Shown one piece after another: positions 17,349-26,394 of a DNA stretch of 64,000 bases. A program made the position numbers and the translations under genes. The stretch's first letter is position 1. Each line of letters starts with the position of its first letter. The notes beneath the pieces were generated by a model. That model was not told the DNA's origin. It did no database searches and saw nothing but the letters and a program-made list of their open reading frames with translations. The DNA comes from JANMJD01 sp963828405 (GTDB lineage Bacteria; Actinomycetota; Acidimicrobiia; Acidimicrobiales; Ilumatobacteraceae). The stretch covers positions 124,001-188,000 of the forward strand of contig CAWHEG010000031.1 of assembly GCA_963828405.1 (NCBI GenBank). Direction: 5' to 3'.

Positions 17349-18962
17349 ATGTCGACAGGTTGGAACTTCGCCGATCTCTGGGAGGCCGTGGCCGACCGGA
17401 TCCCCGACACTCCGGCGCAATGGCACGGCGAGCGGATGTGGACATGGGCCGAGTTCGACCGGCGGGCCGACGGCGTCGCACGGGCGCTACTGGCCGCCGG
17501 CGCTCGCCGGCAGGACAAGGTGGTCCACTACCTCTACAGCTGCCCGGAGTACCTCGAGAGCATGTTCGGGTTCTTCAAGGCCGGGTTGGTGCCGGTGAAC
17601 ACCAACTACCGCTACACCACCGACGAGCTGGTCTACCTCTGGACCAACTCCGATGCGGTCGCCGTCGTCTTCCACGGCGCCTTCGCCGAGCACTGCGCCG
17701 CCGTCTTCGGACGCGTGCCGAACGTGCGCACCTGGTGGTGGGTCGATGACGGCACCGGGCCGTGCCCGGAGTGGGCGACGCCGTACGAGACGGCGGCGAC
17801 CTCGACGGGTGACCGCGTCGTCGCGCCGTGGGGACGCAGCGGTGACGACCTGCTGCTGATGTACACCGGGGGCACCACCGGTCTCCCGAAGGGGGTGATG
17901 TGGCGCCAGGACGATCTGCTCGGCGTGCTCGACGCGGCCAACCGCAGGCGACTCCCACCCGAGCAGAACCTGTCGGTGATCGGCGAGCGGATGACCGGTC
18001 CCCGCCCCCGCAACCTGCCGGCCGCTCCCCTGATGCATGGCACGGGGCAGTTCAACGCGATGAGCAACCTGATGGTCGGCGGTTCGATCGTGACGATGAC
18101 GGGCCGCTCGTTCGATCCCGTCGAACTGCTCGACACGATCGGTCGCTACGCCGTGAACTCGATGTCGATCGTCGGCGACGCCTTCGCCAAGCCGATCCTG
18201 CGCGCCCTCGACGCCGAACCGGGTCGCTGGGACATCTCGTCGCTGCGGGTTGTCGTCTCCAGCGGCGTGATGTGGTCGGCCGAGACGAAGGCAGGTCTGC
18301 TGCGCCACAACCCGCGGCTGATCCTGATCGACGCCCTCGGTTCGTCGGAGGCGGTCGGGATGGCCTCCAACACCACCTCGGCCGACGCGGCACTGGAGAC
18401 GGCCAGGTTCGTGCTCTCCGACGACACCAAGGTGCTCACCGAGGACGGCCGCGAGGTCGTTGCCGGCAGTGGTCAGCTCGGACGGGTGGCGTTGCGCGGC
18501 CGAACGCCGATCGGCTACTACAAGGATGCGGCGAAGACCGCGGCGACCTTCGTCACGTATCACGGCGTGCGGTACTCGATACCCGGCGACTGGGCCGAGG
18601 TCGACGCCGATGGAACCGTCCGCCTGCTCGGACGCGGCAGCCAGTGCATCAACACCGGCGGCGAGAAGGTCTACCCCGAGGAGGTCGAGGAGGTGCTCAA
18701 GCTCCATCCATCCGTCGCCGATGCCGCGGTCGTCGGGCTGCCCGACGACCGTTTCGGTGAGGCGGTCACCGCGCTCGTCGAGCCGGTGCCGGGGGTCGAG
18801 CTGGACGAGGCGGCCCTGATCGCCCACGTCAAGGGCACCCTCGCCTCGTACAAGGCCCCCAAGCGGATCATCCCGATCACGACGGTCGCCCGCGCCGCCA
18901 ACGGCAAGCTCGACTACAAGCAGCTGACCGCCTACGCCGCCGAGCGGGTGTCCCGCCGCTGA
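17349..18962 (+). CDS. Acyl-CoA synthetase, FadD19/FadD3-like
   Basis: The 537-residue AMP-forming ligase has the P-loop-like motif YTGGTTGLPKGV, the adenylate motif IDALGSSEAVG, IPGDWAEVDADGT, and the C-terminal catalytic Lys in NGKLDYKQL. It activates a carboxylic acid to acyl-CoA through acyl-AMP. MSTGWNFADLWEAVADRIPD matches the start of actinobacterial FadD19-like ligases for steroid side chains, so the ATG at 17349 is preferred over one at 17313. The ring- or side-chain-acid specificity is inferred from resemblance. It is divergent from an acyl-CoA dehydrogenase and followed by an aminotransferase. Confidence 0.93.
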   Translation: MSTGWNFADLWEAVADRIPDTPAQWHGERMWTWAEFDRRADGVARALLAAGARRQDKVVHYLYSCPEYLESMFGFFKAGLVPVNTNYRYTTDELVYLWTNSDAVAVVFHGAFAEHCAAVFGRVPNVRTWWWVDDGTGPCPEWATPYETAATSTGDRVVAPWGRSGDDLLLMYTGGTTGLPKGVMWRQDDLLGVLDAANRRRLPPEQNLSVIGERMTGPRPRNLPAAPLMHGTGQFNAMSNLMVGGSIVTMTGRSFDPVELLDTIGRYAVNSMSIVGDAFAKPILRALDAEPGRWDISSLRVVVSSGVMWSAETKAGLLRHNPRLILIDALGSSEAVGMASNTTSADAALETARFVLSDDTKVLTEDGREVVAGSGQLGRVALRGRTPIGYYKDAAKTAATFVTYHGVRYSIPGDWAEVDADGTVRLLGRGSQCINTGGEKVYPEEVEEVLKLHPSVADAAVVGLPDDRFGEAVTALVEPVPGVELDEAALIAHVKGTLASYKAPKRIIPITTVARAANGKLDYKQLTAYAAERVSRR

Positions 18963-19052
18963 CCCCGCAGGTCGCCGCCGGCCCGTCACAACGGTGCCGG
19001 TGAGCGCTGCGGCACCACGAGCGGGGCGGGGCGTGGAGCTATCGTCGACGGG

Positions 19053-20405
19053 ATGTCGATTGTCGACCGCGCCCGCTTGGCACGCCTGCACACTGTCGAA
19101 GTCGAGCGCTTCGTCGAGACCCATCCCACCTCGGCGACGATGGCCGTCGAGGCCCGGCGGCACCTGCTGGGCGGCGTCCCGATGCCCTGGATGACCAGGC
19201 TGCCCGGGTCGTTCCCGATCTTCTTCGAGCGGGCCTCCGGTGCCCGGTTCACCGACGTCGACGGCCTCGAGTACGTCGACTTCTGCCTCGGCGACACCGG
19301 GGCGATGGCCGGCCACGCTCTGGGCCCGGTGGCCGACGCGCTCTCCGCCCAGGCCCGCCGGGGGATCACGACGATGATGCCGAACGCCGACGCCGCATGG
19401 GTCGCCGACGAGCTCCATCGCCGTTTCGGCCTGCCGTACTGGCAGATGGCGATGACGGCCACGGACGCCAACCGCTTCGTGCTGCGCTACGCCCGCCAGC
19501 TCTCCGGTCGGCCCAAGGTGCTCGTCTTCGACTGGTGCTACCACGGCAGCGTCGACGAGGCGCTCGTCGTGCTGACGCCCGACGGCCGGGTCGTCCCCCG
19601 TCACGGTTCGATCGGCCCGCCGGTCGACCCGGCGCTGACCACCAAGGTGGTCCAGTTCAACGACCTCCCCGCCCTCCAGGCGGCGCTCGCCGACGGCGAC
19701 GTGGCCTGCGTGCTGGCCGAACCGGCACTGACCAACATCGGCATCGTGCTGCCCGAACCCGGATTCTGGGATGGCGTGCAGGCCGCCTGTCGTCGGACGG
19801 GCACCCTGCTCGTGATCGACGAGACCCACACCATCTGCGCGGGACCAGGAGGGTGCACACGAGAGTGGGGTCTCGACCCCGACTTCTTCGTCATCGGCAA
19901 GACGATCGGGGGTGGCATGCCTGCGGCGGCCTACGGGATGACCGCCGAGATCGCCCGGCGGATGTCGGTCGGTGCGCACGGCGAGGACATCGACGTGTCG
20001 GGCGTCGGCGGCACCCTCACCGGTAACGCCCTGGCCCTCGCCGCCGTTCGTGCCACGCTGTCGTCGTGCCTGCGCGAGCAGGACTTCGCCGGGATGATCC
20101 CGCTCGCCACCGCCTGGGCAGACGGCGTCCGAGCCGGATTCGAAGCGGCCGGGCTGCACTGGCACGTCCAGCAGTTGGGGGCCAGGGCCGAGTACTGGTT
20201 CTGCCCGCCGCCGTCCAACGGGGCCGCCGCGGCAGCGGCGGTCGACCACGGGCTCGACGCATTCATGCACCTCTGGGCGCTCAACCGGGGTGTGCTGCTC
20301 ACGCCGTTCCACAACATGGCGCTGCTGTCGCCCCACCACGTCACCGCCGACGTCGAGCGCCACACCGCGGTCTTCGCCGACGCCTGCGCCGCGCTCGTCG
20401 GGTGA
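19053..20405 (+). CDS. Class III aminotransferase / glutamate-1-semialdehyde aminomutase-like
   Basis: This 450-residue PLP enzyme carries FLDV-like start strands (FTDVDGLEYVDFCLGD), VFDWCYHGSVDE, LLVIDETHT (Asp256 contacts the PLP ring) and FVIGKTIGGG with PLP-binding Lys283. The fold is that of class III aminotransferases close to HemL. It is not a typical HemL, because the N-terminal segment is longer and the location is not with haem genes. It probably transaminates a beta- or omega-amino acid. It converges on atpC with 27 bases between stops. Confidence 0.9.
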   Translation: MSIVDRARLARLHTVEVERFVETHPTSATMAVEARRHLLGGVPMPWMTRLPGSFPIFFERASGARFTDVDGLEYVDFCLGDTGAMAGHALGPVADALSAQARRGITTMMPNADAAWVADELHRRFGLPYWQMAMTATDANRFVLRYARQLSGRPKVLVFDWCYHGSVDEALVVLTPDGRVVPRHGSIGPPVDPALTTKVVQFNDLPALQAALADGDVACVLAEPALTNIGIVLPEPGFWDGVQAACRRTGTLLVIDETHTICAGPGGCTREWGLDPDFFVIGKTIGGGMPAAAYGMTAEIARRMSVGAHGEDIDVSGVGGTLTGNALALAAVRATLSSCLREQDFAGMIPLATAWADGVRAGFEAAGLHWHVQQLGARAEYWFCPPPSNGAAAAAAVDHGLDAFMHLWALNRGVLLTPFHNMALLSPHHVTADVERHTAVFADACAALVG

Positions 20406-20432
20406 CCGGCGACCAGCTGCCGGCGGCGTGGA

Positions 20433-20828
20433 TCAGCGGCCGGCGGCGGCGAGTCGGGCGTGGGCGCGGCGCAGGCCGGCTTCGACCTCGGCGTCGTGCT
20501 CGTGGCGCATGGCCTCCTCGGCGGTCGCCCTGGCCCGCAGGGCACGCTCGACGTCGATCTGATCGGCAAGCTCGGCCATGTCGGAGAGGATCGACACACG
20601 GTTGTTCGACACCTCGACGAATCCACCGTGCACAGCGACGTCGAGGACGTTGCCCTCGGCCAGGTAGATCCTGCTGTGGCACTCGGTGATCGCGGCGAGG
20701 AAAGGGGCGTGCCCGGGCATGAAGGCGATGTCGCCCCCGCCGAGCGTGCGCGTGATCACCATCGTCGCCTCACCGGAGAAGAGCACCTTCTCGGGCGAGA
20801 CCAGTTCGACCTGCATCGTGTTAGCCAT
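20433..20828 (-). CDS. atpC: F1Fo ATP synthase subunit epsilon
   Basis: The 131-residue product is the central-stalk epsilon subunit. The beta-sandwich shows MQVELVSPEKVLFSGEA, the GDIAFMPGHAPFLAAI loop and GGFVEVSNNRVSILSD, followed by a helical hairpin rich in Arg/Glu/Ala. The ATG at 20828 has GGAG 9 bases upstream and is preferred over a GTG six bases earlier. It is the last gene of the operon, 105 bases after atpD, a wider gap than between the other atp genes. Confidence 0.95.
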   Translation of the reverse strand: MANTMQVELVSPEKVLFSGEATMVITRTLGGGDIAFMPGHAPFLAAITECHSRIYLAEGNVLDVAVHGGFVEVSNNRVSILSDMAELADQIDVERALRARATAEEAMRHEHDAEVEAGLRRAHARLAAAGR

Positions 20829-20933
20829 GATCACATTCTCCGAAACTCGAGGAAGGGCGGCGGGTGAAGGTGGCCGACCGCGAACCGACTGCGCCGCAGG
20901 GGCACAGGGGAACGACCGAACCCGCCACCGCGA

Positions 20934-22370
20934 CTAGCCGGCCGACTCTTGCAGGGCCTTGGCCTTGGCGAGCACCTGCTCGACGCCGCCGACGTTGAGG
21001 AAGGCCTGCTCGGGCACCGCGTCGAGGTCGCCGCGCAGGATCGCCTCGAAGCTCTCCACCGTCTCGGCGACCGGCACGGTCTCTCCGGACACGCCGGTGA
21101 ACACCTCGGCCACGTAGAACGGCTGGGAGAGGAAGCGTTGGATCTTGCGGGCACGGTTGACCGTCAGGCGGTCCTCCTCGGACAGCTCGTCGAGGCCGAG
21201 GATGGCGATGATGTCCTGCAGTTCCTTGTAGCGCTGCAGGTTCTCCTGCACGCCGCGGGCGACCGAGTAGTGCCGTTCGCCGACCACGTCGGGCTGGAGG
21301 ATCGTCGAGGTCGAGGCGAGCGGGTCCACGGCGGGGTAGATGCCGAGGGCGGCAACCTGGCGGGAGAGCTCGGTCGTCGCGTCGAGGTGGGTGAAGGTCG
21401 TGAACGGCGCCGGGTCGGTGTAGTCGTCGGCGGGCACGTACACGGCCTGCAGGGAGGTGATCGACCGGCCGCGGGTCGAGGTGATCCGCTCCTGCAACTG
21501 GCCCATCTCGTCGGCCAGGGTGGGCTGATAGCCCACCGCCGACGGCATGCGCCCCAGCAGGGTCGAGACCTCGGAGCCGGCCTGCACGAAACGGAAGATG
21601 TTGTCGACGAACAGCAGCACGTCCTGGTTCTGCACGTCGCGGAAGTACTCCGCCATCGTCAGGGCCGAGAGGGCGACCCGCAGGCGCACGCCCGGCGGCT
21701 CGTCCATCTGACCGAAGACCAGGGCGGCCTTCTCGAACACGCCCGACTCGGTCATCTCGATCATCAGGTCGGTGCCCTCGCGGGTCCGCTCGCCCACGCC
21801 GGCGAACACCGACACGCCGCCGTGGTTCTGGGCCACGCGGCGGATCATCTCGGTGATCAGCACCGTCTTGCCCACCCCGGCCCCGCCGAACAGTCCGATC
21901 TTGCCGCCGGCCACGTACGGGGTGAGCAGGTCGATGACCTTGATGCCCGTCTCGAACAGCCGCTTCGACGGCTCGAGCGCGTCGAAGTCGGGAGCCGGGC
22001 GGTGGATGTCCCAGCGCTCGATGTCGGCGAAGTCGGCGTTGTCACCGTCGAGCACGTCGCCCCATACGTTCCACACGTGCCCCAGCGTGCGGTCGCCCAC
22101 CGGCACCCGGATGCCGTGGCCGGTGTTGCGCACCGCGGCACCACGGGTCAGGCCGTCGGTCGGTCGCATGCACACGGCGCGCACGCGGCTGTCACCGAGC
22201 TGCTGGGCCACTTCGGCCAACACCTCGACCTCCGTGCCACCGACGTTGATGGTCATCGCTACGGCGGTGTTCAGCTCGGGCAGGGCGCCACGAGGGAACT
22301 CCACATCGATCACCGGACCGGCGATCGCGACGACCCGGCCGTCCTTCAAGTTGTTCTCGGTCATGGTCAT
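20934..22370 (-). CDS. atpD: F1Fo ATP synthase subunit beta
   Basis: This 478-residue catalytic subunit has Walker A GGAGVGKT (162-169), the catalytic Glu in GERTREG (Glu194), LLFVDNIFRF (Walker B) and the beta hallmark region PALADE-like YQPTLADEMG. It hydrolyses or makes ATP at the alpha/beta interface of F1. The ATG at 22370 has AGGAG 7 bases upstream and lies 17 bases after the atpG stop. Length is normal. Confidence 0.98.
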   Translation of the reverse strand: MTMTENNLKDGRVVAIAGPVIDVEFPRGALPELNTAVAMTINVGGTEVEVLAEVAQQLGDSRVRAVCMRPTDGLTRGAAVRNTGHGIRVPVGDRTLGHVWNVWGDVLDGDNADFADIERWDIHRPAPDFDALEPSKRLFETGIKVIDLLTPYVAGGKIGLFGGAGVGKTVLITEMIRRVAQNHGGVSVFAGVGERTREGTDLMIEMTESGVFEKAALVFGQMDEPPGVRLRVALSALTMAEYFRDVQNQDVLLFVDNIFRFVQAGSEVSTLLGRMPSAVGYQPTLADEMGQLQERITSTRGRSITSLQAVYVPADDYTDPAPFTTFTHLDATTELSRQVAALGIYPAVDPLASTSTILQPDVVGERHYSVARGVQENLQRYKELQDIIAILGLDELSEEDRLTVNRARKIQRFLSQPFYVAEVFTGVSGETVPVAETVESFEAILRGDLDAVPEQAFLNVGGVEQVLAKAKALQESAG

Positions 22371-22387
22371 GACTGTGCTCCTGATGC

Positions 22388-23689
22388 TCAGATCGTCTCG
22401 CCGTACTTCATGGCATGGGCCCGCTTGGCCTGGCCGACCCAGTCCTCGCGTTCGATACGGCCCTTGAAATCCAACTGGTCGCCGATGCGCTCGATGTCCC
22501 CGGGGGTCCATCCGGCGATCTGACGGAACGTGGTGACACCGATGGCGGCCAGCTTGCGCACGATGACCGGGCCGATGCCGTCGATCTCACCCTCCAGATC
22601 ATCTGGGGCCAGATCAACGGTCGCCCCAGCCGTCGGCGTCGGCCGTTCGATGACGGCCGTTGCCGCCGAAGCCGCCACGAACCCACGGGCAGGTGATGGT
22701 CCGGCGACCGGCGCCGCGGCCCGTGTCGTGGCGAACATCGCGTCATCGGCGGCGTCGTCGAGGCCGATGACACGCCCCCTGGCGCCCTTGCCGCTGCCGA
22801 GGGCTTCGGCACCGCTGACGATCTCCATGATCTCGGTGGTGATCGAGTCCTGACGGGCCCGGTTCATGATCCGGCTGAGGCTCTTGATCAGCTCCTCGGC
22901 GTTGTCGGTCGCCGACTTCATCGCCCGCTGGCGAAAAGCGTGCTCCGAGGCGGCGGCGTTGAGCAGCGCGGCGTAGATCCGGGCCTCGACGTAGCGTGGC
23001 AGGAGCGTGTCGAGGATCGTCGACGCATCGGGCTCCATCTCGTACGACGGGCTGGCGCCTTCGGTGCCCGACGGACGGCCGTCGCCACCGCCGACCAACT
23101 CGCGGCCGAGCGGGACGAGGGGTCGCAGGACCACCTCCTGGGTCCCGGCCGAGACGAAGCGGGTGTAGACCAGCTCGACCGAGTCCAGTTCGCCGGTGTC
23201 GTACGCGGCGATCACGTAGCGGCCGATCTCGCGGGCCGCAGCGTAGGGCGGCGTGTCGCTGAACCCGGCGTATGAGGCGAGGATCTTGTACCCACGGAAA
23301 CGGAAGTACGACTCGGACTTCCGGCCGACCGTGATGATCGCGTAGTCCTTGCCGGCGAGGACATCGGCCTTGATCTCCCCTTCGGCCGCCCGCACGACGC
23401 CGGAGTTGTAGCCACCGCACAGACCGCGATCGGCGTTGATCACGACGTAGCCCTTGGTCTTCGGCTCGGCGCGGCCGGTCAGCAGCGGGCTCCGGACATC
23501 ACCGCCCGCCGCGGCGAGGTCCTTCACCACGTCGGTGATCTGCTCGGAGTACGGCACGGCCGCCGCGACGCGCTGCTGGGCCTTGACGATCCGGGACGCG
23601 GCGATGAGCTCCATCGCGCGGGTGATCTTCTTCGTCGCCTGGACGCTGCGGATGCGTCCGCGAAGGATCCGTTCCTGACCTCCGGCCAT
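22388..23689 (-). CDS. atpG: ATP synthase subunit gamma with a C-terminal helix-hairpin-helix extension
   Basis: Residues 1-300 form a normal gamma subunit: N-terminal helix RIRSVQATKKITRAMELIAA, INADRGLCGGYNS, and C-terminal helix ASEHAFRQRAMKSATDNAEE through SITTEIMEIVSGAEAL. The protein is 433 residues, against the usual 290-310. An Ala/Pro/Thr-rich linker (about 301-363) leads to a compact domain at 364-433 with IDGIGPVIVRKLAAIGVTTF and RQIAGWTPGDIERI, ending RIEREDWVGQAKRA. This is the helix-hairpin-helix type found at the ends of some L21 ribosomal and NADH dehydrogenase proteins. The fusion is in one uninterrupted frame, 8 bases after atpA and 17 before atpD. Its effect on rotation or regulation is unknown. 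Confidence 0.95.
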   Translation of the reverse strand: MAGGQERILRGRIRSVQATKKITRAMELIAASRIVKAQQRVAAAVPYSEQITDVVKDLAAAGGDVRSPLLTGRAEPKTKGYVVINADRGLCGGYNSGVVRAAEGEIKADVLAGKDYAIITVGRKSESYFRFRGYKILASYAGFSDTPPYAAAREIGRYVIAAYDTGELDSVELVYTRFVSAGTQEVVLRPLVPLGRELVGGGDGRPSGTEGASPSYEMEPDASTILDTLLPRYVEARIYAALLNAAASEHAFRQRAMKSATDNAEELIKSLSRIMNRARQDSITTEIMEIVSGAEALGSGKGARGRVIGLDDAADDAMFATTRAAAPVAGPSPARGFVAASAATAVIERPTPTAGATVDLAPDDLEGEIDGIGPVIVRKLAAIGVTTFRQIAGWTPGDIERIGDQLDFKGRIEREDWVGQAKRAHAMKYGETI

Positions 23690-23697
23690 GACTCAGA

Positions 23698-25299
23698 TCA
23701 CTCCGTCGCCAGGGTCTTGTGGCTGGCGGCCTCGCCGAGCTCGTCGGCGTCGGTCGCGGTCGGGTCGGCGTGGGCTCCGCCGGCGGCCCCGGAGCGGAAC
23801 TGTGCCTTGAAGGCAGCCACGACGTCGGGGAGCTCGTCCGGAAGGCCCTTCTTGCGGGTCGCCAGGTCGTCGAGCATGCCCGAATGGCGGCTCGACACGT
23901 AGTCGAGCAGCTCCGACTCGAAGCGCTTGACGTCGCTCACGGCCACATCGTCGAGATATCCGCGCACGCCGGCGAAGATCGAGACCACCTGGTTGGCGAC
24001 CGACATCGGGCTGTTCAGCGGCTGTTTGAGCAGCTCCACGAGGCGATAGCCACGCTCGAGCTGGGCCTTGGAGATGGCATCGAGCTCGGAACCGAAGGTG
24101 GCGAAAGCCTCGAGCTCACGGAACTGGGCGAGGTCGAGCTTCAACGTGCCGGCGACGGCCTTCATCGAACCGATCTGCGCCGCCCCGCCGACGCGTGACA
24201 CCGAGATGCCCACGTCGACGGCAGGTCGCACGCCCGACTTGAACAGGTTGTCCTGCAGGTACACCTGGCCGTCGGTGATCGAGATCACATTGGTCGGGAT
24301 GTACGCCGACACGTCGCCGGCCTTGGTCTCGATCACCGGGAGGGCGGTCAGCGAACCGGCGCCCTTCTCGTCGGAGAGCTTGGCAGCCCGCTCGAGCAGG
24401 CGGCTGTGCAGGTAGAACACGTCACCCGGGTACGCCTCGCGGCCCGGCGGGCGACGCAGGAGGAGCGACATCTGACGGTAGGCCTCGGCCTGCTTGGAGA
24501 GGTCGTCGTACACGATCAGCGCGTGATCGCCGCTCTCCATCCAGTGCTGGCCCATCGCACAACCGGCGTACGGCGCCAGGTACTTGAACGGGGCCGGATC
24601 GGACGCCGGGGCCGTGACGACGACGGTGTACTCGAGCGCACCGGCTTGGCGGAGGGTCTCCACCGTCTGGGCGACGGTCGAGCCCTTCTGGCCGATCGCC
24701 ACGTAGATGCACTTCACGCCCTGACCCTTCTGGTTCAGGATCGTGTCGACGGCGACCGTGGTCTTGCCGGTCTTGCGGTCGCCGATGATCAGCTCCCGCT
24801 GGCCACGTCCGATCGGGGTCATCGCGTCGATCGACTTGATGCCCGTCTGCAACGGCTCGTGCACGGGCTTGCGACCCATGATGCCCGGAGCCTGGATCTC
24901 GACTCGGCGGCTCTGCGTGCCGACCAGCGGGCCACGACCGTCGACCGGGGTGCCGAGCGCATTGACCACACGCCCGAGCACGCCGTCGCCGACGGGCACG
25001 GAGAGGATCTGACCGGTGGCCTTGACCGGTTGGCCTTCCTCGACGTGGTCGGCGTCGCCGAGCACGACGCAGCCGATCGATTCCTCGTCGAGGTTGAGTG
25101 CCAGGCCGATGGTCCCGTCGGCGAACTCGAGGAGCTCGTTGACGGCGCAGTCCGGCAGTCCCGACACGCGGGCGATTCCATCACCGACCTCGGCGACCCG
25201 GCCGACCGTCCGGGCCTGGAGATCTGCGTCTCCCAGGCCTTCGAGGTTCTTCTTCAGTACTGCCGCGATGTCCGCGGCCGAGAGCGTGAGCTCAGCCAT
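23698..25299 (-). CDS. atpA: F1Fo ATP synthase subunit alpha
   Basis: This 533-residue non-catalytic nucleotide-binding subunit has the P-loop GDRKTGKT (173-180), the Arg-finger region VGISVSRVGGAAQ, and the N-terminal delta-binding segment MAELTLSAADIAAVLK. The C-terminus has an extra 30-residue Ala/Asp/Thr-rich tail (GAAGGAHADPTATDADE), which is not conserved in the family. A tail at this end is known from mycobacteria, where it suppresses ATP hydrolysis; a similar role here is speculative. The gene starts 16 bases after the atpH stop. Confidence 0.97.
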   Translation of the reverse strand: MAELTLSAADIAAVLKKNLEGLGDADLQARTVGRVAEVGDGIARVSGLPDCAVNELLEFADGTIGLALNLDEESIGCVVLGDADHVEEGQPVKATGQILSVPVGDGVLGRVVNALGTPVDGRGPLVGTQSRRVEIQAPGIMGRKPVHEPLQTGIKSIDAMTPIGRGQRELIIGDRKTGKTTVAVDTILNQKGQGVKCIYVAIGQKGSTVAQTVETLRQAGALEYTVVVTAPASDPAPFKYLAPYAGCAMGQHWMESGDHALIVYDDLSKQAEAYRQMSLLLRRPPGREAYPGDVFYLHSRLLERAAKLSDEKGAGSLTALPVIETKAGDVSAYIPTNVISITDGQVYLQDNLFKSGVRPAVDVGISVSRVGGAAQIGSMKAVAGTLKLDLAQFRELEAFATFGSELDAISKAQLERGYRLVELLKQPLNSPMSVANQVVSIFAGVRGYLDDVAVSDVKRFESELLDYVSSRHSGMLDDLATRKKGLPDELPDVVAAFKAQFRSGAAGGAHADPTATDADELGEAASHKTLATE

Positions 25300-25315
25300 G
25301 TCGTCTCCGAGTTCC

Positions 25316-25843
25316 TTACAGCCGGGCCTTGAGTTGATCCAAACGTGTGCGGACGCTGCCGTCGATGACGGTGTCCCCCACGGTCGCCACGACGCCCCCG
25401 AGCACGGCAGGGTCGACGATGACTTTGAGATTGACCTGCTTGCCGGTGGCGTTGGCCAGGGCGGCAGCGAGTCGTGTCTGCTGGTCGGCGGTCAATACCA
25501 CCGCCGTGCGGACTTCGGCGACCTCCAGCTTCTTGGCGCTGGAAGCCCGCTGGACCAGCCGATCGATGATCGCCGGCAGGTCACGCCCCCGGCCGGAGCC
25601 GACGACGAGCGAGATGAGCTGGGTCGTGGTCGGGGTCGCCTTGCCGCCGAGCAGGTCCTCGACGATCGCCTGGCGCCGGGAGGCCGGCACCTGCTCGTCG
25701 GTGAGGGCGTTGCGCAGGGGGTCGGAACCCTCGAGGCTGCGGGCGAATCGGAACAGCTCGTCCTCGACCTCGTCGAGAGTGCCCTCGGCGCGGGCGATCT
25801 CGAACAACGCCCGGGCGTAGCCGTCGATGCGGTCGGCGGTCAT
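25316..25843 (-). CDS. atpH: F1Fo ATP synthase subunit delta
   Basis: The 175-residue product is the delta/OSCP subunit that links the peripheral stalk to F1. The N-terminal helical domain (DRIDGYARALFEIARAEG) and the C-terminal domain with VNLKVIVDPAVLGGVVATVGD are both present. It is a separate gene of normal length, unlike the mycobacterial b-delta fusion. Its ATG at 25843 overlaps the atpF stop by four bases (ATGA). Confidence 0.95.
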   Translation of the reverse strand: MTADRIDGYARALFEIARAEGTLDEVEDELFRFARSLEGSDPLRNALTDEQVPASRRQAIVEDLLGGKATPTTTQLISLVVGSGRGRDLPAIIDRLVQRASSAKKLEVAEVRTAVVLTADQQTRLAAALANATGKQVNLKVIVDPAVLGGVVATVGDTVIDGSVRTRLDQLKARL

Positions 25844-26394
25844 TTCGAGGCACCAACTTTCGCGATGAACGACTCGATCAGGTCGTGGTGCGTGGCCGAG
25901 TCGAGTTGGGTGCCGACCAGCCGGTCGGCGGCGCCGGCCGACAGGCGGGCGATCTCGGCGCGCAGCTCGTCGCCCGATCGGGTGCCCATCTGGGCCAGGT
26001 CGTCGACCGCTTTGGCCTCGGTGTCGAGCACCTCGGCCTCGAGGCGGGCCCGGCCCTCGACCAGCATCTTGTCAGCCTGCGCGTCGGCGTCGGCGAGCAG
26101 GCGGGCCCGCTCACCTTCGATGTCGCCCTTGGCCCGGCGGATGTCGGCAGCCTCGGTGGCGGCCTGTGCGGTCGCCTCGGCCGCGCCGTCGAGCTCCTTC
26201 TGGATCCGCGCCGTGCGGGCCTGCATGCCCTTCTTGACGATCGGTCCGGCCTTCCAGAAGAGCAGAGCGAACACGAGCAGCGAGGCGAGCCCACCGAAGT
26301 AGATCTCGTAGCCCTCGGGCCAGATCCACGAATGGGTCTGGGTGACATCCTCGTGGCCCTCCTCGGCGGCGAGGAGCAGCGCGTACAGGCTCAT
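25840..26394 (-). CDS. atpF: F1Fo ATP synthase subunit b
   Basis: This 184-residue protein has a single membrane segment at about residues 33-50 (YFGGLASLLVFALLFWKAGP), then a long charged coiled-coil (Ala/Glu/Arg-rich) and a C-terminal delta-binding part. It forms the peripheral stalk. It is one of two b-type genes in the operon. Its start overlaps the stop of the upstream b' gene and its stop overlaps atpH, so b', b and delta should be translated in a coupled fashion. Confidence 0.93.
   Translation of the reverse strand: MSLYALLLAAEEGHEDVTQTHSWIWPEGYEIYFGGLASLLVFALLFWKAGPIVKKGMQARTARIQKELDGAAEATAQAATEAADIRRAKGDIEGERARLLADADAQADKMLVEGRARLEAEVLDTEAKAVDDLAQMGTRSGDELRAEIARLSAGAADRLVGTQLDSATHHDLIESFIAKVGASK

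Noticed and set aside
19053..20405. hemL (glutamate-1-semialdehyde aminomutase of haem synthesis)
   Set aside because: The N-terminus is longer than in HemL, the haem genes are absent and the neighbours are catabolic; a general class III aminotransferase is safer.
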